A stretch of DNA of 64,000 bases from Tessaracoccus rhinocerotis (GTDB lineage: Bacteria; Actinomycetota; Actinomycetes; Propionibacteriales; Propionibacteriaceae), in the NCBI RefSeq assembly GCF_007197885.1, contig NZ_VKKG01000002.1, positions 434,001 through 498,000 of the forward strand. Direction: 5' to 3'. Positions 1 through 8,869 of the stretch are shown piece by piece. Numbering within the stretch: the stretch's first letter is position 1; each line of letters begins with the position of its first letter. Below the pieces are notes generated by a model that searched no databases, was not told the origin of the DNA, and saw nothing but the letters and a program-made list of their open reading frames with translations. Made by a program: the position numbers and the translations under genes.

Positions 1-89
1 CTGAGCGTCTCCGCCAACTTCGGGTCGTCGGCCATGAGCGACGCCTCAAGCTGCTCCAGCAGCTTGCGCTCCTGCTCTGACAAAGCCAT
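1..89 (-). CDS. DUF3040 family protein, N-terminal fragment
   Basis: The first 29 codons of a minus-strand gene are present; the rest lies beyond the window. The start reads MALSEQERKLLEQLEASL, followed by MADDPKLAETL. This is the typical N-terminus of DUF3040 proteins, small actinobacterial proteins with an acidic helical head and two membrane helices. An AAGGAG ribosome binding site lies 6 bases upstream of the ATG. DUF3040 genes are often found next to mraZ in actinobacteria, which fits this position. The function is unknown. The membrane part cannot be seen here, so the call rests on the N-terminal motif only. Confidence 0.75.
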   Translation of the reverse strand, partial: MALSEQERKLLEQLEASLMADDPKLAETL

Positions 90-120
90 CCCGAACTCCT
101 TGCGTGTGGGCCGATGCCCC

Positions 121-149
121 ATTGTATGTCTGCCCCGCACCGGGTTAAA
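121..149 (-). promoter_or_regulatory. Candidate promoter of the DUF3040 gene
   Basis: On the minus strand a TACAAT -10 hexamer (121-126) lies 17 bases downstream of a TTTAAC -35-like hexamer (144-149). The predicted transcript would start about 25 bases before the DUF3040 ATG and include its AAGGAG site. The gap between the transglutaminase gene and the DUF3040 gene holds nothing else I can recognise. Confidence 0.45.
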
Positions 150-164
150 GGGGGTGTCCCCAGA

Positions 165-2342
165 CTACGTCCCCGAGCGGGTCCGCAGGAGCGAAGCGGG
201 CAGGAACATGGCACGTGCGTGCGACCCGCCGGGCTGCACGGCCACCAGGTCCTTGCGGAGGGTTCGCACCTGCTCCGCCAAGGTCGAGACGTCGGCGCCG
301 TGGCGGGAGAACCGGGCACGTTCCACCGTCGAGGCGATGTCGGCCAGCACGGGAGCGCTGGACAGCGGCATGTCCTTGGTCATGCCGGCGGCGGCGAGCG
401 TGGGGGTGTGGTCGTCCCACTCGATCCCGAGGTCGATGAACGTGGCCCTCACCTCGTCCCAGACGGCCTCCGCGGCCTCCGACGGCTCCTGCCCGGCCCG
501 CAGGCGCCAGAAGCGCTGTCCCGTGCGCAGCAGGAACGGCAGCGCCGCCACCAGGGCCACTCCCAGCGCGATCCACAGGCCCGCGAGCGAGGTGGGCTCC
601 TCGGCGTCGTCGCCCCGCCCGTCCTGGGTGGTGGGTGTCGGTGTGACCTCGGGCAGGTCTGTCTCGCCGGAGGTGGGTGACGGTGAGGGGCTGGGGGAGG
701 CGGACGGCTCCGCAGTGGAGGCGACGTCGGGGTTGGTGTACTCCGGCGGCGAGGCGACGGACTTGGTGGGCTCGAACGGCACCCAGCCGAGACCCTCGAA
801 GTAGAGTTCCGGCCAGGTGTGCATGTTGTGCGTGGTGACCGTGAAGCTGCCGTCCTCGTTGGCCTCGCCCGGGGTGAACCCGACCGCCATCCGGGCGGGG
901 ATCCCGGAGATCCGGGCCATCGTCACCATGCCGGAGGCGAAGTGGATGCAGTAGCCGGCGTTGGTGTTCAGCAGGAACTCGCTGATGGTGTCCAGGCTGG
1001 TCGACTGCGGCGCCGTCAGCGTGTACTGGAACTGCTCCGAGCGCAGGTAGGACTGGATGGCCAGTGCCTTCGCGCCGTCGTCGGCTGCGCCCGCGACGAC
1101 CTCCTGGGTGAGCGTCGTGACGGCGGGGTCGATCCCCTCGGGGACCCGGAGCGTCTCGTTGCCGGCGGGGTCCGCGCCGGCCGCGGCTACGGAGACCTCC
1201 TCCAACGACGGGGTGGGCGCGACGGCGCGGGCGCGGTAGCCCAGGCCGACGGTCTGGTTGAGCCGGTCGTCGCCGGTCGCAACGACGGCGCGGGTGTTCG
1301 GGTCGTGGGCCCAGCGGCCGTCGGCCTGGAACGACTCGACGGCGAACGGTACCGGCAGGTACTCCGAACCGAAGTCCATCTCGACCTCGATCTCGATCTC
1401 CGTCCCCGGCGCGGAAATCTCGCCCAGGCCGCCGGTCTCCAACTGCATCGGCACCAGCTGCGCCCCGCTCGTGGTCAGGCGCGTGAGGGCGACGGTGCGC
1501 AGGTAGGTTGGCTCGCCGGTGCCGGTGCGGTAGGTCAGGACCTCGGTCTCCTGCGGCCGGTTCAGGTTCTGGTTCAACTCGATGGTGGGGTCCGACAGCT
1601 GGATCGGTGCGTCCTGGCCGGCCTCGAGCCACGGCTGCTTGGGGCCCATCGGCACCGACGGCGTCAGCAGCAGGGCCAGCAGTGCCGCGACCACCGCGAG
1701 CGCGACGCCGACCACCACCCGGGACGCCTGGAACTGACCCACCTGCGCGCGGGTGCCCGCCCGTCGGCCGCTGCCGAAACCGGTGGTGGCCAGGAGGATC
1801 GCGACGTAGCCCACGGCGACCAGGGCGAAGTGCCGCCAGCTCATCTCCCCGGGCAGTGCCAGGGCGCCGATCCCGTAGAGCACACTCAGCGGCGCCATCG
1901 CCCAGGCCGGTTGCTCGAGGCCGTTGACCAGGAGTTCCAGGGTGATGGTGACCAGCGCGAGGATCGCGGCTATCAGCCACAGCAGGCCGGTCTCGCTCGG
2001 CAACGGGAGCGCCCCCTCGCGGACCGTCGTGCTCCCGGATCGCGCCAGCGCCACCAGCGCGCCGACAGGGCCCGTGTCGGTGCCGCCGGTGATGGTGGCG
2101 GCCCGGTCCAGGCCGTTCCACACGAGCAGGACGAGCATGGCTGCCAACTGCAGCAGGATCGTCAGCATCCGCGGGGCGCGCGCCACGGCGCCGAGAGCCC
2201 CGACGACGCCCGAGGTCGCCACGACCAGACCCACCCAGGTCAGGTAGGCGCCGTCGACGAGCATCGGCTGCAGCGTCAGCGCCGACAGGAACGCGGTCAC
2301 CGAGATGACCAGGGAGTTGAGGGGGGAGTGGGTGAACCTCAT
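165..2342 (-). CDS. TgpA-like membrane transglutaminase (DUF3488/transglutaminase core)
   Basis: 725-residue membrane protein. The N-terminal third holds about six hydrophobic segments (DUF3488-like), followed by an extracytoplasmic transglutaminase-like domain. The expected Cys is C465 (NAGYCIHFASG) and the His is H508 (NMHTWPEL). The position usually filled by the catalytic Asp reads FEPT, a Glu variant I recall from actinobacterial members. A Ser/Pro/Thr-rich linker and one more membrane segment (about residue 590) precede a soluble C-terminal tail. The ATG overlaps the stop of the DUF58 gene in an ATGA junction, so it is the third gene of a MoxR-DUF58-transglutaminase operon. The open frame runs much further upstream, but that part is a shadow of the DUF58 gene. 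The substrate is unknown; a role in cell envelope protein processing is inferred. Confidence 0.88.
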   Translation of the reverse strand: MRFTHSPLNSLVISVTAFLSALTLQPMLVDGAYLTWVGLVVATSGVVGALGAVARAPRMLTILLQLAAMLVLLVWNGLDRAATITGGTDTGPVGALVALARSGSTTVREGALPLPSETGLLWLIAAILALVTITLELLVNGLEQPAWAMAPLSVLYGIGALALPGEMSWRHFALVAVGYVAILLATTGFGSGRRAGTRAQVGQFQASRVVVGVALAVVAALLALLLTPSVPMGPKQPWLEAGQDAPIQLSDPTIELNQNLNRPQETEVLTYRTGTGEPTYLRTVALTRLTTSGAQLVPMQLETGGLGEISAPGTEIEIEVEMDFGSEYLPVPFAVESFQADGRWAHDPNTRAVVATGDDRLNQTVGLGYRARAVAPTPSLEEVSVAAAGADPAGNETLRVPEGIDPAVTTLTQEVVAGAADDGAKALAIQSYLRSEQFQYTLTAPQSTSLDTISEFLLNTNAGYCIHFASGMVTMARISGIPARMAVGFTPGEANEDGSFTVTTHNMHTWPELYFEGLGWVPFEPTKSVASPPEYTNPDVASTAEPSASPSPSPSPTSGETDLPEVTPTPTTQDGRGDDAEEPTSLAGLWIALGVALVAALPFLLRTGQRFWRLRAGQEPSEAAEAVWDEVRATFIDLGIEWDDHTPTLAAAGMTKDMPLSSAPVLADIASTVERARFSRHGADVSTLAEQVRTLRKDLVAVQPGGSHARAMFLPASLLRTRSGT

Positions 2343-3589
2343 CGTGCCTCCCTGCGTGCGAGCATCGCCAGCCAGGCATCGGGTACGGACTGCCCGGGCC
2401 GATAGCGCTGGATGGTCCAGCCCTCGGCCTCCAGCAGGCGACAGGCGTCGTCGTGGGCGGCGACGACGGCCGCGCCCGCACCGAACGCCGCGGCGTCGGG
2501 GACCAGCGCGGCGCACTGCAGCATGCGGGAACCCACGGCGGTCAGCGCCGCCGCGTCGCCTGCGCCGAGCAGGCCGAGCGCCCCGACGATGGACTGGGAG
2601 TTGCCGGTACCGGTCGAGTCCTCCAGCCCCTCCATCAGGGTGCTGGCCTCCGACGGCGTCACATCGGTCAGGCGGCGCAGCATCCGCTGCCGGCCGCTCA
2701 GGTTGTCGACGTGGCCGGGGGACAGCACCTCCGAGTCGGCGGAGAGGATCGTCACGCGGTAGCGCGCTGAGAGCAGTTCGGCCGCCACAGAGGCGCCCAG
2801 GGAGATGCACCACTCGAGGGTCCCCTCCGGGCCCTCGCCGAAGTGCGCCCCAGCGCGGGTGTCGATCACCAGCGTGGCCGACGGGTCCCAGGGGTGCTCC
2901 TCGAGACGCACCATCAGCTCGCCCTGCTTGGCGCTCATGCGCCAGTGCACGCGCCGCAGGTCGTCGCCGTGCCGGTGCTCCCGCACCAGCACGTCGTCCT
3001 GGCCGGCCTGCCCGATGCGCTGGGGGGTGGCGTCGCCGGAGGAGCCCGCCCCCATGCTGTCCTTGAGGCGTGCCAGTGGGTGCACCCGCGGCGTGACGCT
3101 CAGCGTCGCGTCGTCGCCCGGGACGGACCAGCTGTAGCTCGCCATCCCCATCGGGTCGGTCGCGGTGGCGCGCAGCGGTCCCAGCCGGAAGTGGCCGCGG
3201 TGGTTGGCCTGCAGCTCGTAGCCGACGGGTTGCTGCCAGGCGCCGAGTCCGCGCACGAGCGAGAACTTGGCGTCGGAGCCGAACTCCGACGGCGCCCTGT
3301 CGCGGAAGTCGAGTGCCGAGACCGAGGCCGGGAAGCGGTTCTCCAGCTCGATCACCACCCGGGGGCGGCTGCCCAGCGGCACCTCCTCCGGCTCCACCCT
3401 GCGCTGCATCCGCAGCCGGGGGTGGGTCAGGCCCACGAGCACGAGCCCCAGGACGGGCAGCACCACCATGAGCAGCCCGATCCACACCACGTCGGGCTCG
3501 CCGATGACGGCGGCCGCGATCGCGATCGCGGCGCCGAGGACCAGCAGTGCCAGTCCCCGACCCGTCAGCCGCAGGAGTGGGGCGCGCAA
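2339..3589 (-). CDS. DUF58 domain-containing membrane protein
   Basis: 416 residues. Two closely spaced N-terminal membrane helices (about residues 10-55) are followed by a soluble region with the DUF58 core around residues 190-260 (VREHRHGDDLRRVHWRMSAK), a von Willebrand A-like fold. DUF58 proteins nearly always sit beside MoxR AAA+ ATPases, and here the MoxR gene ends 2 bases upstream. The start is a TTG at 3589; no better start in frame keeps the membrane helices. By family analogy the MoxR/DUF58 pair would act in chaperone-like assembly or activation at the membrane, perhaps of the co-transcribed transglutaminase. That role is inferred. Confidence 0.85.
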   Translation of the reverse strand: MRAPLLRLTGRGLALLVLGAAIAIAAAVIGEPDVVWIGLLMVVLPVLGLVLVGLTHPRLRMQRRVEPEEVPLGSRPRVVIELENRFPASVSALDFRDRAPSEFGSDAKFSLVRGLGAWQQPVGYELQANHRGHFRLGPLRATATDPMGMASYSWSVPGDDATLSVTPRVHPLARLKDSMGAGSSGDATPQRIGQAGQDDVLVREHRHGDDLRRVHWRMSAKQGELMVRLEEHPWDPSATLVIDTRAGAHFGEGPEGTLEWCISLGASVAAELLSARYRVTILSADSEVLSPGHVDNLSGRQRMLRRLTDVTPSEASTLMEGLEDSTGTGNSQSIVGALGLLGAGDAAALTAVGSRMLQCAALVPDAAAFGAGAAVVAAHDDACRLLEAEGWTIQRYRPGQSVPDAWLAMLARREAR

Positions 3590-3591
3590 GT

Positions 3592-4578
3592 TCAGCCCCG
3601 GCTCGGACGCGTCGTGTTGGCGACGATGCCGGCGACGACCTGCTCGTTGGTGAGGCGTGCCACCTGGGCGTCCACCGTCAGCAGCACGCGGTGCGCGAGC
3701 ACCATGGGCGCGAGCCGCTGGACGTCCTCGGGGATCACGTAGTCGCGACCGGCCAGCGCGGCCTCGACGCGGGATGCGCGCATCAGGTGCAGGGAGGCGC
3801 GCGGGCTCGCGCCGAGGCGCAGGTCGGGGGAGGTGCGGGTGTTGTCCACCAGGGTGACGATGTAGTCGTTGATGACGGGCGCCACGTAGACCTGTCGGAT
3901 GGCCTCGGTGGCCCGGGCGATGAAGCCCACGTCGGTCACCGGACGGATGCTGTCGAGGCGCTCGCCGCCGGCCTGCGAGGTGAGCATCGCCACCTCGGCG
4001 CGCCGGGCGGGATAGCCCATCTCGATCCTCGCCATGAACCGGTCCCGCTGCGCCTCGGGGAGGGGATAGGTGCCCTCCATCTCGATGGGGTTCTGGGTGG
4101 CCACCACCATGAAGGGGCGGCGCAACTGGTAGGTCTTGCCGTCGGCGGAGACCTGGCCCTCGGCCATCGCCTCGAGCAGCGCGGACTGGGTCTTCGGGGA
4201 GGCGCGGTTGATCTCGTCGCCGACGACGATGTTCGCGAAGATCCCGCCGGGCTTGAACTCGAACTCGCGGTTGCTCTGGTTGAACACCGACACGCCGGTG
4301 ACGTCGCTGGGCAACAGGTCCGGCGTGAACTGGATCCGCTTCACGTCGCCGTCGATGGAGCGTGCCAGGGCCTTGGCCAGGGCAGTCTTCCCGACGCCCG
4401 GGACGTCCTCGATCAGGAGGTGCCCCTCGGCGAGCAGCACGAGGATCGCCGTGTGGATCTGCGCGGGCTTGCCCTCGATCACCTTGGCGATCTGCTCTGC
4501 CACCCGGTTGACGACGTCGGCCACCTCGGCCAGGGACGGGGTTGCGGCTGCTTCCTGCACCGGGGTCTCCTTCTCCAT
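3592..4578 (-). CDS. MoxR family AAA+ ATPase
   Basis: 328 residues. It has a Walker A motif GVPGVGKTALAK near residue 55, a Walker B and sensor region with VVGDEINRASPKTQSALLEAM in two adjoining blocks, and the C-terminal lid typical of MoxR (RASLHLMRASRVEAAL, ending VVAGIVANTTRPSRG). MoxR ATPases are cytoplasmic chaperones that work with VWA/DUF58 partners. It is the first gene of a three-gene minus-strand operon, divergent from mraZ. I chose the ATG at 4578 because the family N-terminus begins shortly before the ATPase core. The frame stays open for another 95 codons upstream into the mraZ promoter, but those residues do not resemble the family. Confidence 0.9.
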   Translation of the reverse strand: MEKETPVQEAAATPSLAEVADVVNRVAEQIAKVIEGKPAQIHTAILVLLAEGHLLIEDVPGVGKTALAKALARSIDGDVKRIQFTPDLLPSDVTGVSVFNQSNREFEFKPGGIFANIVVGDEINRASPKTQSALLEAMAEGQVSADGKTYQLRRPFMVVATQNPIEMEGTYPLPEAQRDRFMARIEMGYPARRAEVAMLTSQAGGERLDSIRPVTDVGFIARATEAIRQVYVAPVINDYIVTLVDNTRTSPDLRLGASPRASLHLMRASRVEAALAGRDYVIPEDVQRLAPMVLAHRVLLTVDAQVARLTNEQVVAGIVANTTRPSRG

Positions 4579-4690
4579 CTTCGGTGCCGACCCGACGACA
4601 CTCCGGGCTTCAGCGTAGTTGCTCACCCAACCGGCGCGTGACGACGGCGTTCTCCAACGAGGAGCAGAACACGCCCGAACACAGCAGAAA

Positions 4691-4734
4691 GTGGGGGGAA
4701 GTGGGGTAATGTGGTGGCAAGTGGAGGGAACTGG
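4691..4734 (+). promoter_or_regulatory. MraZ box array and mraZ promoter region
   Basis: Four direct copies of GTGG(T/G/A)GG-type boxes begin at 4691, 4701, 4711 and 4721 with an exact 10-bp period, followed by a weaker CTGG at 4731. MraZ binds tandem TGGGN repeats in front of its own operon in other bacteria, so this is very probably the autoregulatory operator. A TAATGT -10-like hexamer (4707-4712) is embedded in boxes two and three, so bound MraZ would block RNA polymerase. Confidence 0.8.
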
Positions 4735-4765
4735 ATGACTTTTGGAGTGGAAGGGGGTGACGTCG

Positions 4766-5200
4766 GTGTTCCTCGGGACGTACCAGCCCAAGCTGGACGA
4801 GAAGGGTCGGTTGATCCTGCCCGCGAAGTTTCGCGACCAGCTCTCCGAGGGTCTCGTCGTCACCCGCGCCCAGGACCGGGCGCTGGCCGTCTACCCGATG
4901 TCCACCTTCAGCAAGCTGATGGAGGACATCAGCAACGCGCCCTCCACGGTCAAGAAGGTCCGCGACTACCAGCGCATGCTGAGCGCCGGCGCCAGCCACG
5001 AGGTGCCGGACAAGCAGGGGCGGGTCACCATCCCGCCGATCCTGCGGACCTACGCCGGCCTGGACCGCGACGTCGTGGTGATCGGCGCAATGAACCGGGC
5101 CGAGATCTGGGACCTGAAGGTGTGGGAGGAGTACTCGGCCAGCCAGGAGTCGGACTTCGCGGACCTGGACGGCGAGTTCATGTCGGGGTTGGGCCAGTGA
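4766..5200 (+). CDS. mraZ: Transcriptional regulator MraZ
   Basis: 144 residues, the normal family length. Two MraZ/AbrB-like repeats are visible: FLGTYQPKLDEKGRLILPAK at the N-terminus and HEVPDKQGRVTIPPILRTYA near residue 80, each with the DXXGR core. MraZ forms ring oligomers that bind the repeat boxes upstream and control the division and cell wall cluster. I chose the GTG at 4766 because AAGGGGG (4751-4757) is a good ribosome binding site 8 bases upstream and the protein then starts VFLGTY like its relatives. A longer in-frame start at 4742 lies inside the regulatory region. Confidence 0.95.
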   Translation: MFLGTYQPKLDEKGRLILPAKFRDQLSEGLVVTRAQDRALAVYPMSTFSKLMEDISNAPSTVKKVRDYQRMLSAGASHEVPDKQGRVTIPPILRTYAGLDRDVVVIGAMNRAEIWDLKVWEEYSASQESDFADLDGEFMSGLGQ

Positions 5201-5340
5201 CCGGCAGCTGATGCGGTGGCTCCCGGCCGGAGCACGAGCCCTGACTTCACTTCCCCGATGTCAGGTCAGGTGGCCGGAAGGGAACCAGCGCAGCAGGTGC
5301 GGATGAGTGTTCGAGAAGTAGTTGTACCGAGAGGGTCGAG

Positions 5341-6303
5341 ATGCAGGAACGGTTCGCCGACGTCCACGATCCGGTCCTGCGCGACCGGATCGTGGAGTTG
5401 CTACGCCCCTGCCTCTCGCGGCCGGGGGCCGTCTACGTCGACGGCACCCTGGGCCTGGCCGGGCACGCCCGAGCCATCCTCGAGGCCTTCCCGGAGGCCC
5501 GCCTCGTCGGCATCGACCGGGACCTCGACGCGCACGAGGTGGCCCGCCAGCGACTGGGGGAGCTCGCCGGGCGCGCCACCCTCGTGCACGCCGTCTACGA
5601 CGAACTGCCCGACGTGCTGGCGGACCTCGGCATCGAGTCCGTCGACGCCATCCTGCTCGACCTGGGGCTCAGCTCGCTGCAGATCGACCGCACCGAGCGC
5701 GGATTCGCGTACTCCGTCGACTCCCCGCTGGACATGCGCATGAACGCGACCGACGGCCCGACCGCGGCCGACGTCGTCAACAGCTACGCCGCCGCCGACC
5801 TGGTGCGCATCCTCAGGCGCTACGGCGAGGAGCGGTTCGCCGACCGCATCGCCCGTGCAGTGGTGGCGGCCCGGGAGGTGGAGCCCTTCACGCGCTCCGG
5901 CCGCCTGGTCGAGGTGATCGCCGATGCCATTCCGGCGGCGGCCCGCCACACCGGGGGCCACCCGGCCAAGCGCACGTTCCAGGCTCTGCGGATCGAGGTC
6001 AACGACGAACTGCGGGCGCTCGAAGGAGTCGTCCCGGCAGCCATCGCGGCCCTCGACGTCGGGGGCCGCGTCGCCGTCCTGAGCTACCACTCCCTGGAGG
6101 ACCGCCTGGTGAAACGGGCGTTCGCGGAGGGAGCCGCGGACCGGGCGCCGAGGAACCTCCCCGTCGTCCCCGAGTACCTCCAGCCCGAGCTCAGGCTCGT
6201 CACCAAGGGGGCCGAGCGTCCCGACGCCCACGAGATCGCCACCAACCCCCGAGCAGCCTCCGCCAGGCTGCGGGTCGCCGAGAGAATCAGGAAGGCAGCA
6301 TGA
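5341..6303 (+). CDS. rsmH: 16S rRNA (cytosine1402-N4)-methyltransferase RsmH
   Basis: 320 residues, normal for RsmH/MraW. The SAM-binding motif [15 protein letters not shown] lies near residues 33-47 and the characteristic [11 protein letters not shown] and DMRMN motifs around residues 105-140. The C-terminal part has [14 protein letters not shown]. It methylates C1402 of 16S rRNA in the decoding centre. A 140-base gap separates it from mraZ; I see only a weak inverted repeat there (CCTGAC...GTCAGG, about 5251-5273) and no clear promoter. The stop overlaps the next start as ATGA. Confidence 0.96.
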   Translation: MQERFADVHDPVLRDRIVELLRPCLSRPGAVYVDGTLGLAGHARAILEAFPEARLVGIDRDLDAHEVARQRLGELAGRATLVHAVYDELPDVLADLGIESVDAILLDLGLSSLQIDRTERGFAYSVDSPLDMRMNATDGPTAADVVNSYAAADLVRILRRYGEERFADRIARAVVAAREVEPFTRSGRLVEVIADAIPAAARHTGGHPAKRTFQALRIEVNDELRALEGVVPAAIAALDVGGRVAVLSYHSLEDRLVKRAFAEGAADRAPRNLPVVPEYLQPELRLVTKGAERPDAHEIATNPRAASARLRVAERIRKAA

Positions 6304-6815
6304 GCGCACAGCCCGTCCATCTCGATTCCGAGCCGACCACCGGGGCCCCGCAGCGGCCCCGGCTGACGTTGCTCAGTTCGCAGCGACCCATGATGTCGAA
6401 CGTGGGTTTCGGCGTCTTCATCGCCGTCCTCGTCGCCGTGGGACTGGCCCTCGTGATGGTGGTCACCACCTCCGTGGCGGCCCAGTCACGCGAACTCGCC
6501 GCCCTCCGCAAGGAGGCCACCGAGCTCGGATACACCGCCGCGGCGCTCACCACGGAGCTCCAGTCCATCTCCAGCAGTTCCTCCCTGGCGCTGCGGGCGG
6601 CCGACCTCGGGATGGTCCCCAACCCGTACCCGGCGTTCATCAACCTCGCCGACGGCAGCATCCTCGGCGAGCCGACCCCCGTGAGGGGCAACGAGGCGAC
6701 CTACCTGCGCCAGTTGCCGCCTGTCCCGGCGCTGCAACAGCCCGAACCCGAAGTGGTCGCCGGAACCCAGGACGGCGTTGACCTGCCCGTCGCGCCGGCA
6801 GGAGGCAACCCGTGA
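6300..6815 (+). CDS. ftsL: FtsL-like septum protein
   Basis: 171 residues. It has a 35-residue cytoplasmic head, one membrane helix (about 36-60) and a periplasmic coiled coil ([20 protein letters not shown] onward), then a low-complexity Pro/Val tail. This topology and the position between rsmH and ftsI identify it as the FtsL-like divisome subunit, although sequence conservation in this family is low. FtsL acts with FtsB and FtsQ to activate septal wall synthesis by FtsW-FtsI. It overlaps rsmH and ftsI by 4 bases on each side, which fits translational coupling. The start is the ATG at 6300; the open frame further upstream is a shadow of rsmH. Confidence 0.82.
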   Translation: MSAQPVHLDSEPTTGAPQRPRLTLLSSQRPMMSNVGFGVFIAVLVAVGLALVMVVTTSVAAQSRELAALRKEATELGYTAAALTTELQSISSSSSLALRAADLGMVPNPYPAFINLADGSILGEPTPVRGNEATYLRQLPPVPALQQPEPEVVAGTQDGVDLPVAPAGGNP

Positions 6816-8869
6816 GCACCGAGCGCCGCCGCAGCACCTCGACCGGATCCGACTCGAGGAGGTCTGCCGCATCCTCCAGCCGGGCGTCGACCGGGAAGGC
6901 CGGCGGAAAGTCGTCGTCCAGCCGTCCGGCGGCGAGGTCCAAGGGGAGGCCGACACAGCAGCGCCCGGCCACCAAGGGTGCGACGAAGAAGTCGTCGACG
7001 AGTCGGTCCACCACCCGCAGACCCGCCTCGACCGCGCGGGGACGCAGCTACAAGAAGGCCTGGCGGCTCCCCGTCGGCCGGTCCTCCACCCGCATCCGCG
7101 CCTTCATGGTGGTGATGGCGCTCGTGGTCACCGTCTGCATCGGGCGCGCGTTCCAGTTGCAGGCCTTCGACTCCGAGGCGATGGCCGCGCAGGCTGCCGA
7201 GAAGATGCAGTCCACCCGGGAACTGCCCGCCACCCGCGGCTCCATCACGGACCGCGACGGCGTCGTGCTGGCCGCCACCGAGCCGGCGATGCTGATCAGC
7301 GTGGACCCGGACATGGTGATGACCAACGGCGCCGACAAGCGCTACCCGATGAGCGAGCGCAAGCAGGAGGAGGCCGCCGCCGCCCCGCAGGCAGTGGCCG
7401 AGATCCTGGCCAAGCACCTCGGCGGTCGACCCTCCACCTACCTTGACACCCTCACCGAGGAGGACTCGCGCTACGAGATCATCGCCAAGAAGGTGCCGGC
7501 GGCCACCTGGATCGAGATCCAGAAGGACATGAAAGCCGGCTTCGACGGCGAGGGCAGGCGCCCGTGGTGGGGGCTCTTCGCCACCTCCGATCCGATCCGC
7601 ACCTATCCCCAGCGCGCACTGGCCGGCAACGTCGTCGGCTTCGTCAACGGCGAGGGCGTGGGGTCCGCAGGGCTCGAGGCCGTCCTCGACGACCAGCTCG
7701 ACGGCGAGCCCGGCCAGGAGGTCTACGACGCCTCCACCTACGGCCGGATCCCCCTCGGGGAGAACGTGATGACGCCGGCGGTCGACGGCGTGGACTTCGA
7801 GCTCACCCTGGACACCGACCTGCAGTGGTTCGCCGAGCAGGCGCTGGCCGACGGCGTGAAGAAGTCGGGGGCGGCCACCGGCATGGCGGTGGTCATGAAC
7901 GCCAAGTCCGGTGAACTCCTCGCACTGGCCAACAGCCCCTCGTACAACCCGGCCAACCCCGGGGCGGTGGAGGACCCCGGCGACCTGAGCAACCGTGCTG
8001 TCAGCAATGCCTACGAGCCGGGCTCGGTGCAGAAGGTCCTCACGATGGCCGCGCTGGCCGACGCCGGCCTGGTCACCCCCGACACCAAGGTGCAGGTGGA
8101 GAGCAGGATCGCCTCCGGCGGTGGCTACGTGCGGGACTCCTTCAGCCACGGCACCCTGCAGCTCACCGCCCGCGGGATCATCGCCCAGTCCTCCAACATC
8201 GGCACCATCGAGCTCGCGAGGCTGATGGACAAGGGCGACCTGAGCTCCTACCTCGCCGACTTCGGACTCGGGCAGGCGCCGGGCTCCGGCCTGCCCGCCG
8301 AGACCGCCGGCGCCCTCCCCGGCGCGGACATGGCCGACTACACGCGTGACCAGATCTCCTTCGGGCAGGGGCTGTCGGTCTCCGCGGTGCAGATGGCCGC
8401 GGCGGTCTCCGCCGTGGTCAACGGCGGCACGTACCACCAGCCGACGATCCTGAAGTCCGCCACCGCGGCCGACGGCACGGCCCTGGAACTGCCGACGCCC
8501 GGCTCCCGCCGCGTCATCTCCGAGGAGGCCTCGGACATGGTGGTGAACATGATGGAGGCAGTCATCACCCAGGTCGGGAAGGACCGCGAGATCCCCGGCT
8601 ACCGCACCGCCGGCAAGTCGGGCACCGCCCAGCGCTTCGACCCCGACTGCAAGTGCTACAACGGCTACACCGCATCGTTCGTCGGCGTCGCCCCCGCGGA
8701 GGACCCGCAGTTGGTGGTCTACGTCGTGCTGGACCAGCCCCGCAACGGCAACTCCGGCAGCAGCCTGGCCCTGCCCGTGGTGAACAACATCCTGCAGATG
8801 GCTCTGCCGCGCTACAACGTCCTGCCGTCCACCACGCCCGCGCCCGAGGAGCCCCTGACCTATGAGTGA
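6812..8869 (+). CDS. ftsI: Septal peptidoglycan transpeptidase FtsI (PBP3)
   Basis: 685 residues. A Ser/Arg/Lys-rich cytoplasmic tail of about 95 residues precedes a single membrane helix (about 97-113), a pedestal domain and the transpeptidase domain. The catalytic motifs are S405-V-Q-K408, S460-S-N462 and K602-S-G-T605. It cross-links septal peptidoglycan together with FtsW, encoded downstream. The GTG start overlaps the ftsL stop by 4 bases. The basic disordered tail is longer than in model organisms but long tails occur in actinobacterial FtsI. No PASTA repeats are seen. Confidence 0.95.
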   Translation: MSTERRRSTSTGSDSRRSAASSSRASTGKAGGKSSSSRPAARSKGRPTQQRPATKGATKKSSTSRSTTRRPASTARGRSYKKAWRLPVGRSSTRIRAFMVVMALVVTVCIGRAFQLQAFDSEAMAAQAAEKMQSTRELPATRGSITDRDGVVLAATEPAMLISVDPDMVMTNGADKRYPMSERKQEEAAAAPQAVAEILAKHLGGRPSTYLDTLTEEDSRYEIIAKKVPAATWIEIQKDMKAGFDGEGRRPWWGLFATSDPIRTYPQRALAGNVVGFVNGEGVGSAGLEAVLDDQLDGEPGQEVYDASTYGRIPLGENVMTPAVDGVDFELTLDTDLQWFAEQALADGVKKSGAATGMAVVMNAKSGELLALANSPSYNPANPGAVEDPGDLSNRAVSNAYEPGSVQKVLTMAALADAGLVTPDTKVQVESRIASGGGYVRDSFSHGTLQLTARGIIAQSSNIGTIELARLMDKGDLSSYLADFGLGQAPGSGLPAETAGALPGADMADYTRDQISFGQGLSVSAVQMAAAVSAVVNGGTYHQPTILKSATAADGTALELPTPGSRRVISEEASDMVVNMMEAVITQVGKDREIPGYRTAGKSGTAQRFDPDCKCYNGYTASFVGVAPAEDPQLVVYVVLDQPRNGNSGSSLALPVVNNILQMALPRYNVLPSTTPAPEEPLTYE

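Noticed and set aside
819-2405. Long plus-strand frame opposite the transglutaminase gene
   Set aside because: His/Gly/Arg/Asp-rich composition typical of antisense frames in GC-rich DNA; no ribosome binding site or domain.
165-3485. 1106-codon minus-strand open frame
   Set aside because: Only the part up to 2342 encodes the transglutaminase protein. The upstream part is out of frame with the well-supported DUF58 gene and has a random Arg/Pro/Ala-rich composition.
4691-4735. Short tandem repeats as a CRISPR-like or satellite array
   Set aside because: Ten-base period, no spacers, and located exactly where MraZ operators occur.
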